A stretch of 39,945 bases of DNA. It comes from an uncultured Alistipes sp. Lineage in GTDB: Bacteria; Bacteroidota; Bacteroidia; Bacteroidales; Rikenellaceae. Under the pieces are notes generated by a model, which saw nothing but the letters and a program-made list of their open reading frames with translations, did not search any database and had not been told where the DNA came from. Location of the stretch: positions 1-39,945 of the forward strand of contig CANQIF010000018.1 of the NCBI GenBank assembly GCA_947623965.1, in the 5' to 3' direction. The position numbers and the translations under genes were made by a program. Below are positions 15,773 to 25,357 of the stretch, in pieces (within the stretch, counting starts at the first letter, position 1; each line of letters opens with the position of its first letter).

Positions 15773-18700
15773 ATGCACAAAGTTATAAAAATATCGGGAA
15801 AGATACTGCTTGCGGCGATTTTGTTCGTCCTCTTTTTCCCGCTTGTGCTCTCGCTGCTGCTGGCCGTGCCGTCGGTGCAGAACTTCGTGGTCGACCGGGC
15901 CGCGAAGATCGTCTCGCGCCATCTGGAGACGACCGTCTCCATCGACCGGATCCGCGTGGGCTTCGCCGGCCGCATCCGTGTCGAGGGCCTTTATGTCGAA
16001 GACTACGAACGCGATACGCTGCTCTATGCACAGCGGCTCGACGCCTTTCTGCCGCACCTCGGACTGACCGGTCTCGGGCTGCGCTTCACGAGCGGCGAAC
16101 TCGACGGGGCGAAACTCTTCCTGCGTGAAACGGCCTCGGGCGAGATGAACGTGCGGCAGCTCGTCGCCCGCCTCTCGAATCCCGACAAACCGAAAAAAGG
16201 ACTTTTCCGCCTCTCGCTCGACGACGTCGCGATCAACGATCTGGAGCTGCGCATCGAGCGCCGGGTCCACCGCAACCCCGCCTACGGCATCGACTTCGGC
16301 GATATGCGCTTCCGGGTGGAGCACGCCCGCCTCGCCTCGCTCAGCTTCGACGGTCCGACCATCGCGGCAGCGATCGACCGTCTGTCGCTCACCGAGCGGA
16401 GCGGCTTCGAAGTGCGCGACCTCTCGGGCGACCTCTACGTGCTGAACGGCACGATCGGATTCGACGGGCTGCGGCTGCAGCTGCCGAACTCCGACCTTTC
16501 GATTCCGACCCTTGTGCTGGCGGGCAACTCGTGGGACGACTTCAAGGATTTCGTCCGCGAGGTCGATCTGACCCTCGATATCGACGGCGGGAGTCTCTCG
16601 ACCGACGATGCGGCCTACTTCGCCCCGGCGCTGCAGCACTGGCGGATGCGGCTGAGCAACATCGGTCTCGACCTTGCGGGCAGCGTCTCGTCGTTCGAGA
16701 CGAATGTGCGCCGCCTGACCGTCGATGACGGCACGACGCTCCGCGCCCGGGGGCGGGTGAGCGGTCTGCCGGAGTGGCGCACGACGCAGATCGACCTGCG
16801 GATCGCACAGCTGCATACCGACTCCCGCGAGGCGCTTCGGCTGGCTTCGGCGATCGGCCGTCTCCACCTGCCCGCCGCGACGCAGCGGATGCTGCTGCGC
16901 ACGGGCCGAATCGATCTGACGGGCCGCTTCGAGGGAACCCCGTCGCATTTCGATGCCCAGCTCGGGCTGGCCACGGCGCTCGGTGCGGCCGATGCCACCG
17001 TGCGGCTCATCCCGGAGCGGCTTCGCGCAGCCCGCCTCTCCGCCGCTCAAAACACCACTGCTCAAAACACCACTGCTCAAAACGCCACTGCTCAAAACAC
17101 CACTGCTCAAAACGGCACTGCTCAAAACGGCACGGCCCGGAACGGTGCGGCCCGCGATGTCGCAGCTCAAAGCTCCGCAGCTCAAAGCTCCGCAGCCCAA
17201 AGCTCCGCAGCCCAAAGCTCCGCAGCCCAAGGAGGCCGCCTCGCCGCTGCTCAAAGCCTTGCAGCCCAAAACGACCGCCCAGCAGCCCGCCGCACCCCGG
17301 CCTCCGCCAGCCACCTCACCGCGACGCTCACGAGCCGCAGCTTCCGCCTCGGCGCCCTTCTCGACCGCGAGCCGCTGGTAGGCGATCTGACGGTCGATGC
17401 GCGGCTGACCGGTGCCGTAGGACACGGCCGCTCCGATCTGCGGCTGCAGTGCGACCTGACGCAGATCGGCTTCAACGACTACCTCTACGACACGGTCCGC
17501 TTCGACGGCTTCCTGCGCAACCGCTCCTTCAACGGCCGCATTTTCGTCCGCGACCCCAACCTGCGCAGCCAGCTGACGGGCATGCTCGACTGGCGCGACT
17601 CGATCCCGCGCTACGACGTCACGGTGAAGCTCGACCGCGCCGACCTCCACCGCCTGCACATCAACCGCCGCGACACGCTCTCGCAACTCTCGGCCCGGAT
17701 CGTGGCCAAGGCCTCGGGCCGCTCGCTCGACGATCTGAACGGCACGATCCGCATGACCAATGCCGACTACCGCTACAACGACCGCGCGATCCACGCCGAC
17801 AACATCCTCGTCGAGGGGGAGAACTCCGCTGACCGCAAGTACGTCGCCCTGCGCTCCGACTTCGCCGACGTCACCTTCCGCTCGCGCACGGGCTATACCG
17901 AAATTTTCGACTACCTGCGCCGCTCGGCGTGGCGCTACCTCCCGCTGACGGACCGCAGCAAGTGGATCCCCGCCGAGCTGCCGGCGCGCAGTTCGGCCGT
18001 GAACGACTTCTCGCTGCTCGACGTGCGGCTCCACCGCATCGCCCCCATCGCCGACGCCGTCTCGAACGGCCTGCAGATCGCCGACGGCTCGTCGCTCAAG
18101 TTCATGTTCAGCCCGGCCAGCGACCAGCTCTCGCTGAGCGTCTCGTCGGACTTCGTCGAACGGCGCAACCTGCTGGCCACGCGGCTGAGAATCACCGCCT
18201 CGAACCGCAGCGATTCGCTGACTTTCTACGGCGCGGCCGAGGACCTCTATGCGGGGCTTTTCCACCTGCCGGACTTCTCGCTGTCGGGCGGCGCCCGCAT
18301 GGGCCGCGTGCAGCTGGCGGCCGGCTTCACGGACACGGTGCGCCGGAGCTCGGCGCGGCTCGGCCTCCGGGCCGAGGTGGCCTCCGAGGGACCCGGCGGC
18401 CGCGTCATCGATCTGCATCTGCTCCCCTCCTACGTGACGAGCCGGGAGACGACCTGGCAGTTGGGCGCCCGCGCCATCCGCATCGATTCGGCCAGCGTCC
18501 GCATCGACCGCTTTCTCATGCGCAACGAGGAGCAGCGCCTCTCGCTCGACGGCGTTCTGTCGGCCGATCCCGCCGATTCGGTCCGCCTGCAGTTGGACGA
18601 CTTCGAACTGGCGCCGCTGCTGCGCTTCGCCGAGGAGCTGGGCTACGACATCGGCGGCCGGACGAACGGCCGCGCGACCATGAGGGCGGCTCTCGGCGAC

Positions 18701-20572
18701 GGTCTCATGACGGCCGACGTCCGCATCGACTCGCTCTCGGCCAACGGCCTGACGGCTCCGCCGCTGCGCCTCGTCTCGGGCTGGGAGGTCGCACGGAACC
18801 GCATCGGTGCGGCCGTCACGGACGAGCGGACGCGCGACACCCTCGCGCGGGGCTTCTACATCCCAGCCTCGAAGCGCTACTACGCCGCCCTGACTCTCGA
18901 CAGCCTTCGCATGCGGCTGCTGGACCCGATGTTAGAGGGGGTTATCTCCGATACGGAGGGGACGGCGCGCGTCGATCTCGTCCTGCGGGGCGAGGGGGCG
19001 GAGGCGGACCTCTCGGGAACGGTGCGGGTGCGTGACTTCGCCGCGACGGTCGATTACACGCAGGTGCGCTACACGATGCCCGAGGCGACGATCGAGGTCG
19101 CCGACAGCCGCTTCACGGCCCGCCGCGTCCCCGTCTTCGACCCCGAGGAGAACCGGGGCGCGTTCGACCTCACGCTCGACCTGCAGCACCTCTCGGACAT
19201 CGCCTACGACGTGCGTCTCCGCCCCGAGGCGATGCTCGTGCTGCAGACGGACGCCGACGACAACGAGCTGTTCTACGGCCGCCTCTACGCCACGGGCGAC
19301 GCCCGCATCCGCGGCCGCAAGGGGGAGACAGACATGCGGATCACCGCCACGACCGAGGACGACTCCTTCTTCTTCATGCCGCTCACGGACAGATCGAACC
19401 TCTCCAATGCCGAGTTCGTCACCTTCGTCCGGCCGCCCGATCCCGATTCGCTGGACCTCGTGGCGCAGAAGCGCCGCCAGTTCGAGCGGCGCAAGCGCGA
19501 GAAGGTGCGTTCGTCGAACCGGCTGAAGATCGACCTGGCGCTCAACGTGCAACCCAACGTCGAGGCCGAGATCATGGTCTCGGGCAGCCCGATCCGGGCG
19601 CGCGGCGAGGGGCTGCTGAACCTGGTGATCGATCCCCGGGGAGAGGGTTTCGAGATGTTCGGCGACTACCGCATCACGGAGGGAAGCTACAACTTCTCGC
19701 TGCAGAACCTCATTTCGAAGAAGTTCGTCATCCAGAGCGGCTCGATGATCCAGTGGACCGGCGCGCCGACCGATGCCCGGCTCGACATCGAAGCGGTCTA
19801 CCGCCTCAAGACCTCGCTCCAGCCCCTGCTTGACGGGGCGGGCGGCGCCGTCTCGACCGACCGTTCGGTTCCCGTCGAGTGCGTGATCCGCATCGGCGAC
19901 CGCCTGACGAACCCGACGATCACCTTCGACGTGACGGCCCCCGATTCGGACCCCGAGACGCAGGCGATCATCTCGACCGTCCTCGGCACCCCCGAATCGG
20001 TCGATATGCAGTTCCTCTACCTGCTGCTTTTCAACAGCTTCATGGCCGAGAACAGCACCTCGTCGTCGAACTCGAACCTCGGCGCCTCGGCCTCGGCCGC
20101 CACGGGGCTCGAATTTCTCTCGAACCAGCTCTCGCGGCTCCTCTCGGCCGACGACTACAACCTCGTGATCCGTTACCGCCCCAAGACGGAGGTGGCGAGC
20201 GACGAGCTCGATTTCGGCCTCTCGCGGAGCCTCATCGACAACCGCCTTTACGTCGAGGTCGAGGGCAACTACCTCATGGACAACAAACAGGCCGTCAACA
20301 GCTCGATGTCGAACTTCATGGGCGAGGCCTACGTAACCTACCTCATCGACCGCTCGGGATCGCTCAAGCTGAAGGCCTTCACGCAGACGATCGACCGCTT
20401 CGACGAGAACCAGGGTTTGCAGGAGACCGGCATCGGCATCTACTACAAGGAGGACTTCGACAACCTCCGCGATCTCTTCAAGCGCGTCAAGGAGCGCTTC
20501 AAGCGCAAGGAGGGGAAGGCGAAGCGGAACCGGAAACGGGAGGCCCGGCCGAAAGGGGGCGCACGACAGTGA
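15773..20572 (+). CDS. tamB: Translocation and assembly module protein TamB
   Basis: A 1599-residue inner-membrane-anchored AsmA/TamB-like protein. One N-terminal TM (about 9-30) is followed by a very long periplasmic beta-rich region with the start typical of the family (VPSVQNFVVDRAAKIVSRHLETTVSI). The C-terminal part (about 1150-1560) is the DUF490/TamB domain, with INPxG-like FDVTAPDSDPETQAIISTVLG and late FGLSRSLIDNRLYVEVEGNY. Such proteins bridge the periplasm and are linked to outer-membrane protein insertion and phospholipid transport. Residues about 423-490 are a low-complexity insertion encoded by 15-bp tandem repeats (AQNTT units, then AQSSA units). Downstream lie exbB, exbD, tonB and a DUF1573 gene on the same strand after a 98-base gap. 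The C-terminus is strongly basic. Confidence 0.93.
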   Translation: MHKVIKISGKILLAAILFVLFFPLVLSLLLAVPSVQNFVVDRAAKIVSRHLETTVSIDRIRVGFAGRIRVEGLYVEDYERDTLLYAQRLDAFLPHLGLTGLGLRFTSGELDGAKLFLRETASGEMNVRQLVARLSNPDKPKKGLFRLSLDDVAINDLELRIERRVHRNPAYGIDFGDMRFRVEHARLASLSFDGPTIAAAIDRLSLTERSGFEVRDLSGDLYVLNGTIGFDGLRLQLPNSDLSIPTLVLAGNSWDDFKDFVREVDLTLDIDGGSLSTDDAAYFAPALQHWRMRLSNIGLDLAGSVSSFETNVRRLTVDDGTTLRARGRVSGLPEWRTTQIDLRIAQLHTDSREALRLASAIGRLHLPAATQRMLLRTGRIDLTGRFEGTPSHFDAQLGLATALGAADATVRLIPERLRAARLSAAQNTTAQNTTAQNATAQNTTAQNGTAQNGTARNGAARDVAAQSSAAQSSAAQSSAAQSSAAQGGRLAAAQSLAAQNDRPAARRTPASASHLTATLTSRSFRLGALLDREPLVGDLTVDARLTGAVGHGRSDLRLQCDLTQIGFNDYLYDTVRFDGFLRNRSFNGRIFVRDPNLRSQLTGMLDWRDSIPRYDVTVKLDRADLHRLHINRRDTLSQLSARIVAKASGRSLDDLNGTIRMTNADYRYNDRAIHADNILVEGENSADRKYVALRSDFADVTFRSRTGYTEIFDYLRRSAWRYLPLTDRSKWIPAELPARSSAVNDFSLLDVRLHRIAPIADAVSNGLQIADGSSLKFMFSPASDQLSLSVSSDFVERRNLLATRLRITASNRSDSLTFYGAAEDLYAGLFHLPDFSLSGGARMGRVQLAAGFTDTVRRSSARLGLRAEVASEGPGGRVIDLHLLPSYVTSRETTWQLGARAIRIDSASVRIDRFLMRNEEQRLSLDGVLSADPADSVRLQLDDFELAPLLRFAEELGYDIGGRTNGRATMRAALGDGLMTADVRIDSLSANGLTAPPLRLVSGWEVARNRIGAAVTDERTRDTLARGFYIPASKRYYAALTLDSLRMRLLDPMLEGVISDTEGTARVDLVLRGEGAEADLSGTVRVRDFAATVDYTQVRYTMPEATIEVADSRFTARRVPVFDPEENRGAFDLTLDLQHLSDIAYDVRLRPEAMLVLQTDADDNELFYGRLYATGDARIRGRKGETDMRITATTEDDSFFFMPLTDRSNLSNAEFVTFVRPPDPDSLDLVAQKRRQFERRKREKVRSSNRLKIDLALNVQPNVEAEIMVSGSPIRARGEGLLNLVIDPRGEGFEMFGDYRITEGSYNFSLQNLISKKFVIQSGSMIQWTGAPTDARLDIEAVYRLKTSLQPLLDGAGGAVSTDRSVPVECVIRIGDRLTNPTITFDVTAPDSDPETQAIISTVLGTPESVDMQFLYLLLFNSFMAENSTSSSNSNLGASASAATGLEFLSNQLSRLLSADDYNLVIRYRPKTEVASDELDFGLSRSLIDNRLYVEVEGNYLMDNKQAVNSSMSNFMGEAYVTYLIDRSGSLKLKAFTQTIDRFDENQGLQETGIGIYYKEDFDNLRDLFKRVKERFKRKEGKAKRNRKREARPKGGARQ
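17041..17240 (+). repeat. In-frame 15-bp tandem repeats inside tamB
   Basis: About six units of GCTCAAAACACCACT-type sequence (from 17046), with two later units changed to GGCACT, are followed from about 17163 by four to five units of GCAGCTCAAAGCTCC-type sequence. Each unit is 15 bases, so copy-number change keeps the frame and alters the protein by five residues at a time. The tract encodes Ala-Gln-Asn-Thr-Thr and Ala-Gln-Ser-Ser-Ala units. Confidence 0.95.
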
Positions 20573-20670
20573 TGCCCGGGGAGCCACCGGTGCAGGAAGC
20601 CCCCTGGTGCGGGAAGCTTCCCCGATACAGGACGAAAGAACGAAAACTCAAATAAAAACGGATAAAGCGT

Positions 20671-21345
20671 ATGATGACATTTTTGCAGGCTGCCGAGGCG
20701 GCGGCCGTAAGCGAAGAGACCCGGATGGGGTTGTGGACGCTCTTCACGAAGGGCGGATGGCTGATGTGGCCCTTGCTGGCGCTGGGGGGCGTGACGATTT
20801 TCATCTTCGTCGAGCGCTATCTCCAGATCCGCAAGGCTTCGGTACTCGATATCAACTTCATGAACCGCATCCGCGACTACATCTCGGACGGCAAGATCGC
20901 CGTGGCGGTGAACCTCTGCCGGAAGACCGACACGCCGATCGCCCGTATGATCGAGAAAGGCATCGGACGCATCGGCCGGCCGATGGCCGACGTGCAGACG
21001 GCTATCGAGAACGTGGCCAACCTCGAGGTCTCGAAGCTCGAGAACGGGCTGCCGTTCCTGGCGACAATCGCCGGCGGTGCGCCGATGATCGGCTTCCTCG
21101 GTACGGTGCTCGGCATGGTGCAGACCTTCATGGATATGTCGGCGGCGGGCGGCACGGTCGATCTGGCGCTGCTCTCGAGCGGTATGTACGTGGCGATGGT
21201 GACGACCGTCATGGGGCTGATCGTCGGCATCCCGGCCTACTTCGGCTACAACTACCTCGTGGCCCGCATCGAGAAGCTCGTATTCCAGATGGAGGCCAAC
21301 TCGATCGCCTTCATGGACATTCTGAATCAACCCGTTCAAAAATAG
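20671..21345 (+). CDS. exbB: MotA/TolQ/ExbB proton-channel protein
   Basis: A 224-residue inner-membrane protein with three TM segments (about 29-48, 126-150, 168-196) and the ExbB/TolQ signature in the second and third (TIAGGAPMIGFLGTVLGMV, then MVTTVMGLIVGIPAYFGYN). With ExbD it forms the proton-driven motor that energises TonB. First gene of a tight exbB-exbD-tonB run, six bases before exbD. The start at 20671 has a second ATG directly after it; either could be used. The 98-base gap from tamB contains the palindrome GGGAAGCTTCCC (20611-20622) but no convincing promoter, so read-through from tamB is possible. TolQ of a Tol-Pal-like system is the alternative name. Confidence 0.92.
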   Translation: MMTFLQAAEAAAVSEETRMGLWTLFTKGGWLMWPLLALGGVTIFIFVERYLQIRKASVLDINFMNRIRDYISDGKIAVAVNLCRKTDTPIARMIEKGIGRIGRPMADVQTAIENVANLEVSKLENGLPFLATIAGGAPMIGFLGTVLGMVQTFMDMSAAGGTVDLALLSSGMYVAMVTTVMGLIVGIPAYFGYNYLVARIEKLVFQMEANSIAFMDILNQPVQK

Positions 21346-21351
21346 TGCGCT

Positions 21352-21759
21352 ATGGCTATCAAACACGGATCGAAAGTCGATAAGAGCTTCTCGGCGTCGT
21401 CAATGACCGACCTGATGTTCCTGTTGCTGCTGTTCCTGCTCATCGCGACGACGCTCATCAACCCCAACGCTTTGAAGCTGATGCTTCCGAAGAGTTCGAA
21501 CCAGCTCAAGGACAAGGCGATGACCACCGTGTCGATCCAGGATGCGGGGGGCGGCCGCTGCCGCTACTACGTCGAGATGCAGGAGGTCGGCTCGGCAGCC
21601 GGCGTCGAACGGGCGCTGCAGGAGCGGCTGGCGGGGCAGGAGGAGCCCACGGTCTCGCTGCACGCCGACAAATCGGTGGTCTGGGATGAGATCGTCGGCG
21701 TGATGAACATCGCCAAACGCAACGGTTACAAGCTCCACGCCGCCACGCAACCCGAATAA
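21352..21759 (+). CDS. exbD: ExbD/TolR biopolymer transport protein
   Basis: A 135-residue protein with one TM (about 20-38) that begins with SMTDLMFLLLLFLL. Asp20 corresponds to the essential proton-carrying Asp of ExbD/TolR. The rest is the periplasmic domain, ending with HADKSVVWDEIVGVMNIAKRNGYK, the usual C-terminal fold of the family. It lies six bases after exbB and six before tonB. Only one exbD is present here, whereas some Bacteroidetes operons have two. Confidence 0.92.
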   Translation: MAIKHGSKVDKSFSASSMTDLMFLLLLFLLIATTLINPNALKLMLPKSSNQLKDKAMTTVSIQDAGGGRCRYYVEMQEVGSAAGVERALQERLAGQEEPTVSLHADKSVVWDEIVGVMNIAKRNGYKLHAATQPE

Positions 21760-21765
21760 AAAAGC

Positions 21766-22449
21766 ATGTACTACTACGACCCGAACGATCGCCGCCCGCG
21801 CCGCTGGGCGCTGCTGGGAACGGCACTTTATGTGCTGCTCTTCGCTGCAGCTTTCGCGCTGGTCTCGTTCGACTTCACGCCGCCGGCGCACCCCGAGGCG
21901 GAGCTTTACATCGACCTCACCGACGCCCCTGCGCCGGCCGTGTCGAGGCCCGTCCCGAATGCCGGGGAGCAGCGCCGCCCCGAGACGCCGGCTGCCGTCG
22001 AGCGGACGGCGCAGACCGCAGGGGAGGAGCCCGAGACGCGCACGCCCAACCCGCGGGCCCTCTTTCGGATGGACCGCAGCGGAAAAGACGAACCGGCCGA
22101 TGCGGGAAATCCGCAGGCCCGCGAGGGGGAGGAGCGGAGCGCCGGGCGCGGGGCGGGGCTCGATCCCGACGGGAGCGACCGGCTCGACCGGGGGCTGCAG
22201 GGGCGCGGCCTGGTGGGCGACCTGCCCCGGCCCGACTACCCGGGCACGAAGAGCGGCAAGGTGGTGATCCGCGTGACGGTCGATGCCGCGGGGACGGTGA
22301 CGGGGGCCTCGTTCGAGCCGAAAGGTTCGACGGCGAGCGATGCCGAACTGGTGGCGGCGGCGATCGCCGCCGCGCGCAAGGCCCGCTTCACGGAGAACCG
22401 GGCCACGGTGCAGGGGGGAACGATAACCTATGTTTTCCGGATGGAATAG
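21766..22449 (+). CDS. tonB: TonB-family energy transducer
   Basis: A 227-residue protein: a short cytoplasmic tail (YYYDPNDRRPRR), one TM at about 14-34, an extended periplasmic linker rich in Pro, Glu, Arg and Gly (about 40-145), and a C-terminal TonB domain (about 155-227: SGKVVIRVTVDAAGTVTGASF, ending in VQGGTITYVFRME). It carries energy from ExbBD to outer-membrane receptors. The linker is charged rather than made of classical Pro-Glu/Pro-Lys repeats. It is the third gene of the run and lies ten bases before the DUF1573 gene. Confidence 0.9.
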   Translation: MYYYDPNDRRPRRWALLGTALYVLLFAAAFALVSFDFTPPAHPEAELYIDLTDAPAPAVSRPVPNAGEQRRPETPAAVERTAQTAGEEPETRTPNPRALFRMDRSGKDEPADAGNPQAREGEERSAGRGAGLDPDGSDRLDRGLQGRGLVGDLPRPDYPGTKSGKVVIRVTVDAAGTVTGASFEPKGSTASDAELVAAAIAAARKARFTENRATVQGGTITYVFRME

Positions 22450-22459
22450 CAACGCAAGG

Positions 22460-22903
22460 ATGAAACGTATATTGTTGATAGTCGGATTGCTGCTGACGGT
22501 GACCGCCGCCTGCGGACAATCGCGCAGGGGCGTTTCCGAGGGGGCGCGCCTGCAGTTTCATGAAAAATCGCACGACTTCGGCGACGTGCCGCGGCGCGGC
22601 GGCGATCTGGTCTACGAGTTCCGCTTCACGAATGCGGGAACGGCGCCGCTCGTGCTGACACGGGTCGTGACCTCCTGCTCCTGCCTCAAGGCGCACTACG
22701 GACGCCGTCCGGTCGCACCGGGGGCCGAGGGGAGCATCCGCATCGTCTACGAACCCCACAAGAGCGAGCCGGGGATCTTCAACAAGGTGGTCTACATCTA
22801 CTCCAACTCGGAGGGGGGCCGCGAGGTGATCTCCGTGCACGGCAACTCGATCGAGGGCGAGGCGGTGAAGGTCAAGAACAAAAAAGTGAAGGTCCGCAAC
22901 TGA
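22460..22903 (+). CDS. DUF1573-domain exported protein, probable lipoprotein
   Basis: A 147-residue protein. The start at 22460 (MKRILLIVG) begins a proper signal sequence with a possible lipobox ending at Cys18; the alternative ATG at 22430 overlaps tonB and lacks a signal. Residues about 30-130 are a DUF1573 immunoglobulin-like domain: FHEKSHDFGDVPRRGG, FRFTNAGTAPLVLTRVVTSCSCLKAHY, PGAEGSIRIVYEP. DUF1573 proteins are common exported beta-sandwich proteins in Bacteroidetes; their role is not established. The C-terminus is a basic KVKNKKVKV tail. As the last gene of the tonB run it may assist the same envelope machinery, which is an inference from position only. Confidence 0.87.
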   Translation: MKRILLIVGLLLTVTAACGQSRRGVSEGARLQFHEKSHDFGDVPRRGGDLVYEFRFTNAGTAPLVLTRVVTSCSCLKAHYGRRPVAPGAEGSIRIVYEPHKSEPGIFNKVVYIYSNSEGGREVISVHGNSIEGEAVKVKNKKVKVRN

Positions 22904-22929
22904 ACCCGGGCGGCGGTGTTCTCTGGGAA

Positions 22930-23600
22930 CGGCGACGGTTCCCCGGGGGGGCGGCGTTGTTCGTCTGCCCGGCTGTTGTCGGTTTTTTTTGGTGGCGAAT
23001 TCGGTCGCGCAGCGACCGGCAGCCCGCAGCATTGTTTCTGTTCGTCAGGAGCGGCAGCCATTGGTTCGGGTGGAAGTGTTTGCCAGCGAAATCGATCGCT
23101 TTGTGATCGGCAGCCCGCAGCCGCTCCCGGGCGGAGGGCTGCTCCTCTACGTCGCAGGCCCGTCCGCTCGGCTGCGGGCTTGTCTCGAGTTGGAATCGGT
23201 CCGTCAGGACCGAGCGGGCCGCAGCCTCCGCCCGGCGGAGGTCCGCAGTTCGTTGCCGAACTTGCGTGCTCCGCAGGCTGCAGCCCGAAAATGGGATACA
23301 TGCGATTCATTTTGAAGGATGAATTTGCGCCCGCAGGGCGCAGCGGGCCGCAGCTTCGCCCGGCGAAGGCCCGCTACTTGCTTCCCACAGGTCCGCTCGT
23401 GCGGCCGCTTCGCAAGCTGCAGCCCGGGCATTTGAATTTAGAATGTAATAAGCTGTTTGCTGTCGGGGTATTATGTGGCAAAATCGGTCGCATAGCGACC
23501 GGCAGCTTGCAACCGTGCTGCGGGCGCTCACATATAGAAAACGGCTGCATTGGAATAGTTGACGAACGAACGATTGTCCGTTCGCAGCCTCCGCACCCTT
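22930..23600. repeat. GC-rich hairpin repeat block 4
   Basis: About 700 bases without a gene. Type-1 stems: CGGTCGC 23002-23008/GCGACCG 23012-23018; CGATCGC 23093-23099/GTGATCG 23103-23109 (one G-U); CGGTCGC 23485-23491/GCGACCG 23495-23501. Type-2 bodies lie at about 23217-23286 and 23342-23428; the first is preceded by a CGGTCC/GGACCG stem. The block starts close to the DUF1573 stop codon and ends about 50 bases before the amidohydrolase. No consensus promoter for that gene was found. Confidence 0.88.
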
Positions 23601-23645
23601 TGCGGCTTGTTCTTGAAAGCTTGAAAGAAAAATTTACAAAAAGAT

Positions 23646-24959
23646 ATGGCACTTCTGTTTCATCATGCAACCCTCGTCCCGATGACCGCATCGGGCGACG
23701 AGCCGACCTCCCGGCCGGGTTCGGTCGGCGTCGTGGGCAATCGGATCGCGCTCGTCACGGACGACGAGGCGGTGATCGCCCGGTTTCTCGACGCGCATCC
23801 CGACTGCCGGACGATCGAATGCACGGGCCGCGTCGTGATGCCCGGTCTCATCGATACGCACTGCCACGCGGCGATGACGCTCCAACGCAGTCATGCCGAC
23901 GATATTGCCTTGATGTCGTGGCTCCACGACTACATCTGGCCCTTCGAAGCGCGCCAAACCCCCGATGAAGTGGTGCTGGGCATGACGCTCGGCGTCGTCG
24001 AGCTGCTGCTGGGTGGCGTGACGTCGTTCGTCGATATGTACTTCCACGAAGATCGCTGCGTCGAGACGGTCGAACGGCTCGGCATCCGTGCATTGCTCGG
24101 CTGCAGCTTCTTCGATTCGAACATCGACGAAGCTTTCGCCGAGGCGGAAAAGGCCGTTGCGCAGGTTACGGGCTGCGACCGGGTGCGGATTGCCCTGGCG
24201 CCGCATGCCCCCTACACGGTCTCGCGCGAGAACCTCTTGCGAAGCAAGGCGTTTGCCGACCGGATGGGGCTGCCTCTTATGATCCACGTCGCCGAGACGC
24301 AGGACGAAGGGCGCATCATTCGCGAACGGTTCGGTTGCTCGCCGGTCGCCTACCTCGACGGCGCGGGATTGCTCGACGACCGGACCATCGCAGCGCACTG
24401 CGTCTGGGTGGACGACCGGGACATGGACACGCTGGCCCGGCGCGGGGTGATTGTCTCGCACAATCCGCAGAGCAACATGAAAATATCGAGCGGAACGGCG
24501 CCCGTGGCCCGGATGCTCGAACGGGGGCTTTGCGTAACGCTCGCGACGGACGGCCCCTGCTCGAACAACGACCTCGATATGTGGGAGGAGATGCGTTCGG
24601 CCGCCTTCCTGCAGAAGCTCGCGACGGGCGATCCGCTGGTCCTGCCCGCCTATGAGGTGCTGCGCATGGCGACAGCGGCAGGCGCCCGGGCCATGGGGGC
24701 CGCCGATGGCGAATTGGGCGTGCTGCGCGAAGGCGCGCTGGCCGACCTTATCGTGATCGATATCGAGAAACCGCACCTGCAGCCGGTACACGATCTCGTT
24801 TCGAACCTGGTCTATTGCGGCAAGGCTTCGGATGTCGAGACGGTGGTGGTGGACGGCCGGATCGTCGTCGAGAATCGCCAGATCGCCGGGCTCGATCTGC
24901 GGCAGCTCTATCGCGAGGTCGCCGCCGCTGTCGAACGGATCAAGCGGGCTTCCTGCTGA
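23646..24959 (+). CDS. Amidohydrolase, S-adenosylhomocysteine/methylthioadenosine deaminase-like
   Basis: A 437-residue metal-dependent hydrolase of the MtaD/SSNA/TrzN branch of the amidohydrolase superfamily. Expected metal ligands are present: His72 and His74 in DTHCHA, His214 in IHVAET and Asp302 in ATDGPCSNND, with the proton-shuttling Glu217. His187 (APHAPYT) and His251 (AHCVW) also sit at family positions. The ATDGxxSNNxLDMWEEMR segment is typical of enzymes that deaminate S-adenosylhomocysteine, methylthioadenosine or adenosine to the inosyl product. It is a single gene between two repeat blocks with no purine-salvage neighbour. Other amidohydrolases with similar motifs cannot be fully excluded. 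Confidence 0.85.
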   Translation: MALLFHHATLVPMTASGDEPTSRPGSVGVVGNRIALVTDDEAVIARFLDAHPDCRTIECTGRVVMPGLIDTHCHAAMTLQRSHADDIALMSWLHDYIWPFEARQTPDEVVLGMTLGVVELLLGGVTSFVDMYFHEDRCVETVERLGIRALLGCSFFDSNIDEAFAEAEKAVAQVTGCDRVRIALAPHAPYTVSRENLLRSKAFADRMGLPLMIHVAETQDEGRIIRERFGCSPVAYLDGAGLLDDRTIAAHCVWVDDRDMDTLARRGVIVSHNPQSNMKISSGTAPVARMLERGLCVTLATDGPCSNNDLDMWEEMRSAAFLQKLATGDPLVLPAYEVLRMATAAGARAMGAADGELGVLREGALADLIVIDIEKPHLQPVHDLVSNLVYCGKASDVETVVVDGRIVVENRQIAGLDLRQLYREVAAAVERIKRASC

Positions 24960-25290
24960 GGACTGCAGGCTCGCGCCGCTCGAAAGCAGGCCCGTCCGCC
25001 CGGCTGCGGGACAGCCTCGGATGGAATCGATGCCGGCCAGGACCGTGCGGGCCGCAGCTGCCGATGTGGCCGAGGCGATCGCCTGCAAGTTCGATCCCGC
25101 AGGGATCGGCAGCCCGCAGCCGTCCCCTGGCGGAGGACTGCAACTTCGCGTCCCGCAGGTCCGCTCATGCAGGCCCGTCCGCTCGGCTGCGGGCTTTTTA
25201 CACAAAATCAATCATGTAGCGATTGGCGTACCGCAGCCTGGGGGGGGGGCGGCGGAGGCCCGCAACTCCTTAAAAGTCGTGCGTGCCCTC
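24960..25290. repeat. GC-rich hairpin repeat block 5
   Basis: Starts at the amidohydrolase stop codon. Contains a partial type-1 body (CTCGAAAGCAGGCCCGTCCG, about 24978-24997), then a full type-1 element with stem CGATCCC 25092-25098/GGGATCG 25102-25108, and a degraded type-2 remnant with a run of G at about 25240-25249. No gene. Confidence 0.85.
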
Positions 25291-25357
25291 CGCAGGCTGC
25301 GCCCCAAGCGTGAATTCCGGGTAGGATAGCAGCATTTTTCAACTTTCATTTGGGACG

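Noticed and set aside
17041..17240. CRISPR-like array
   Set aside because: The 15-bp units are directly adjacent without spacers, lie in frame within tamB and no cas gene is present.
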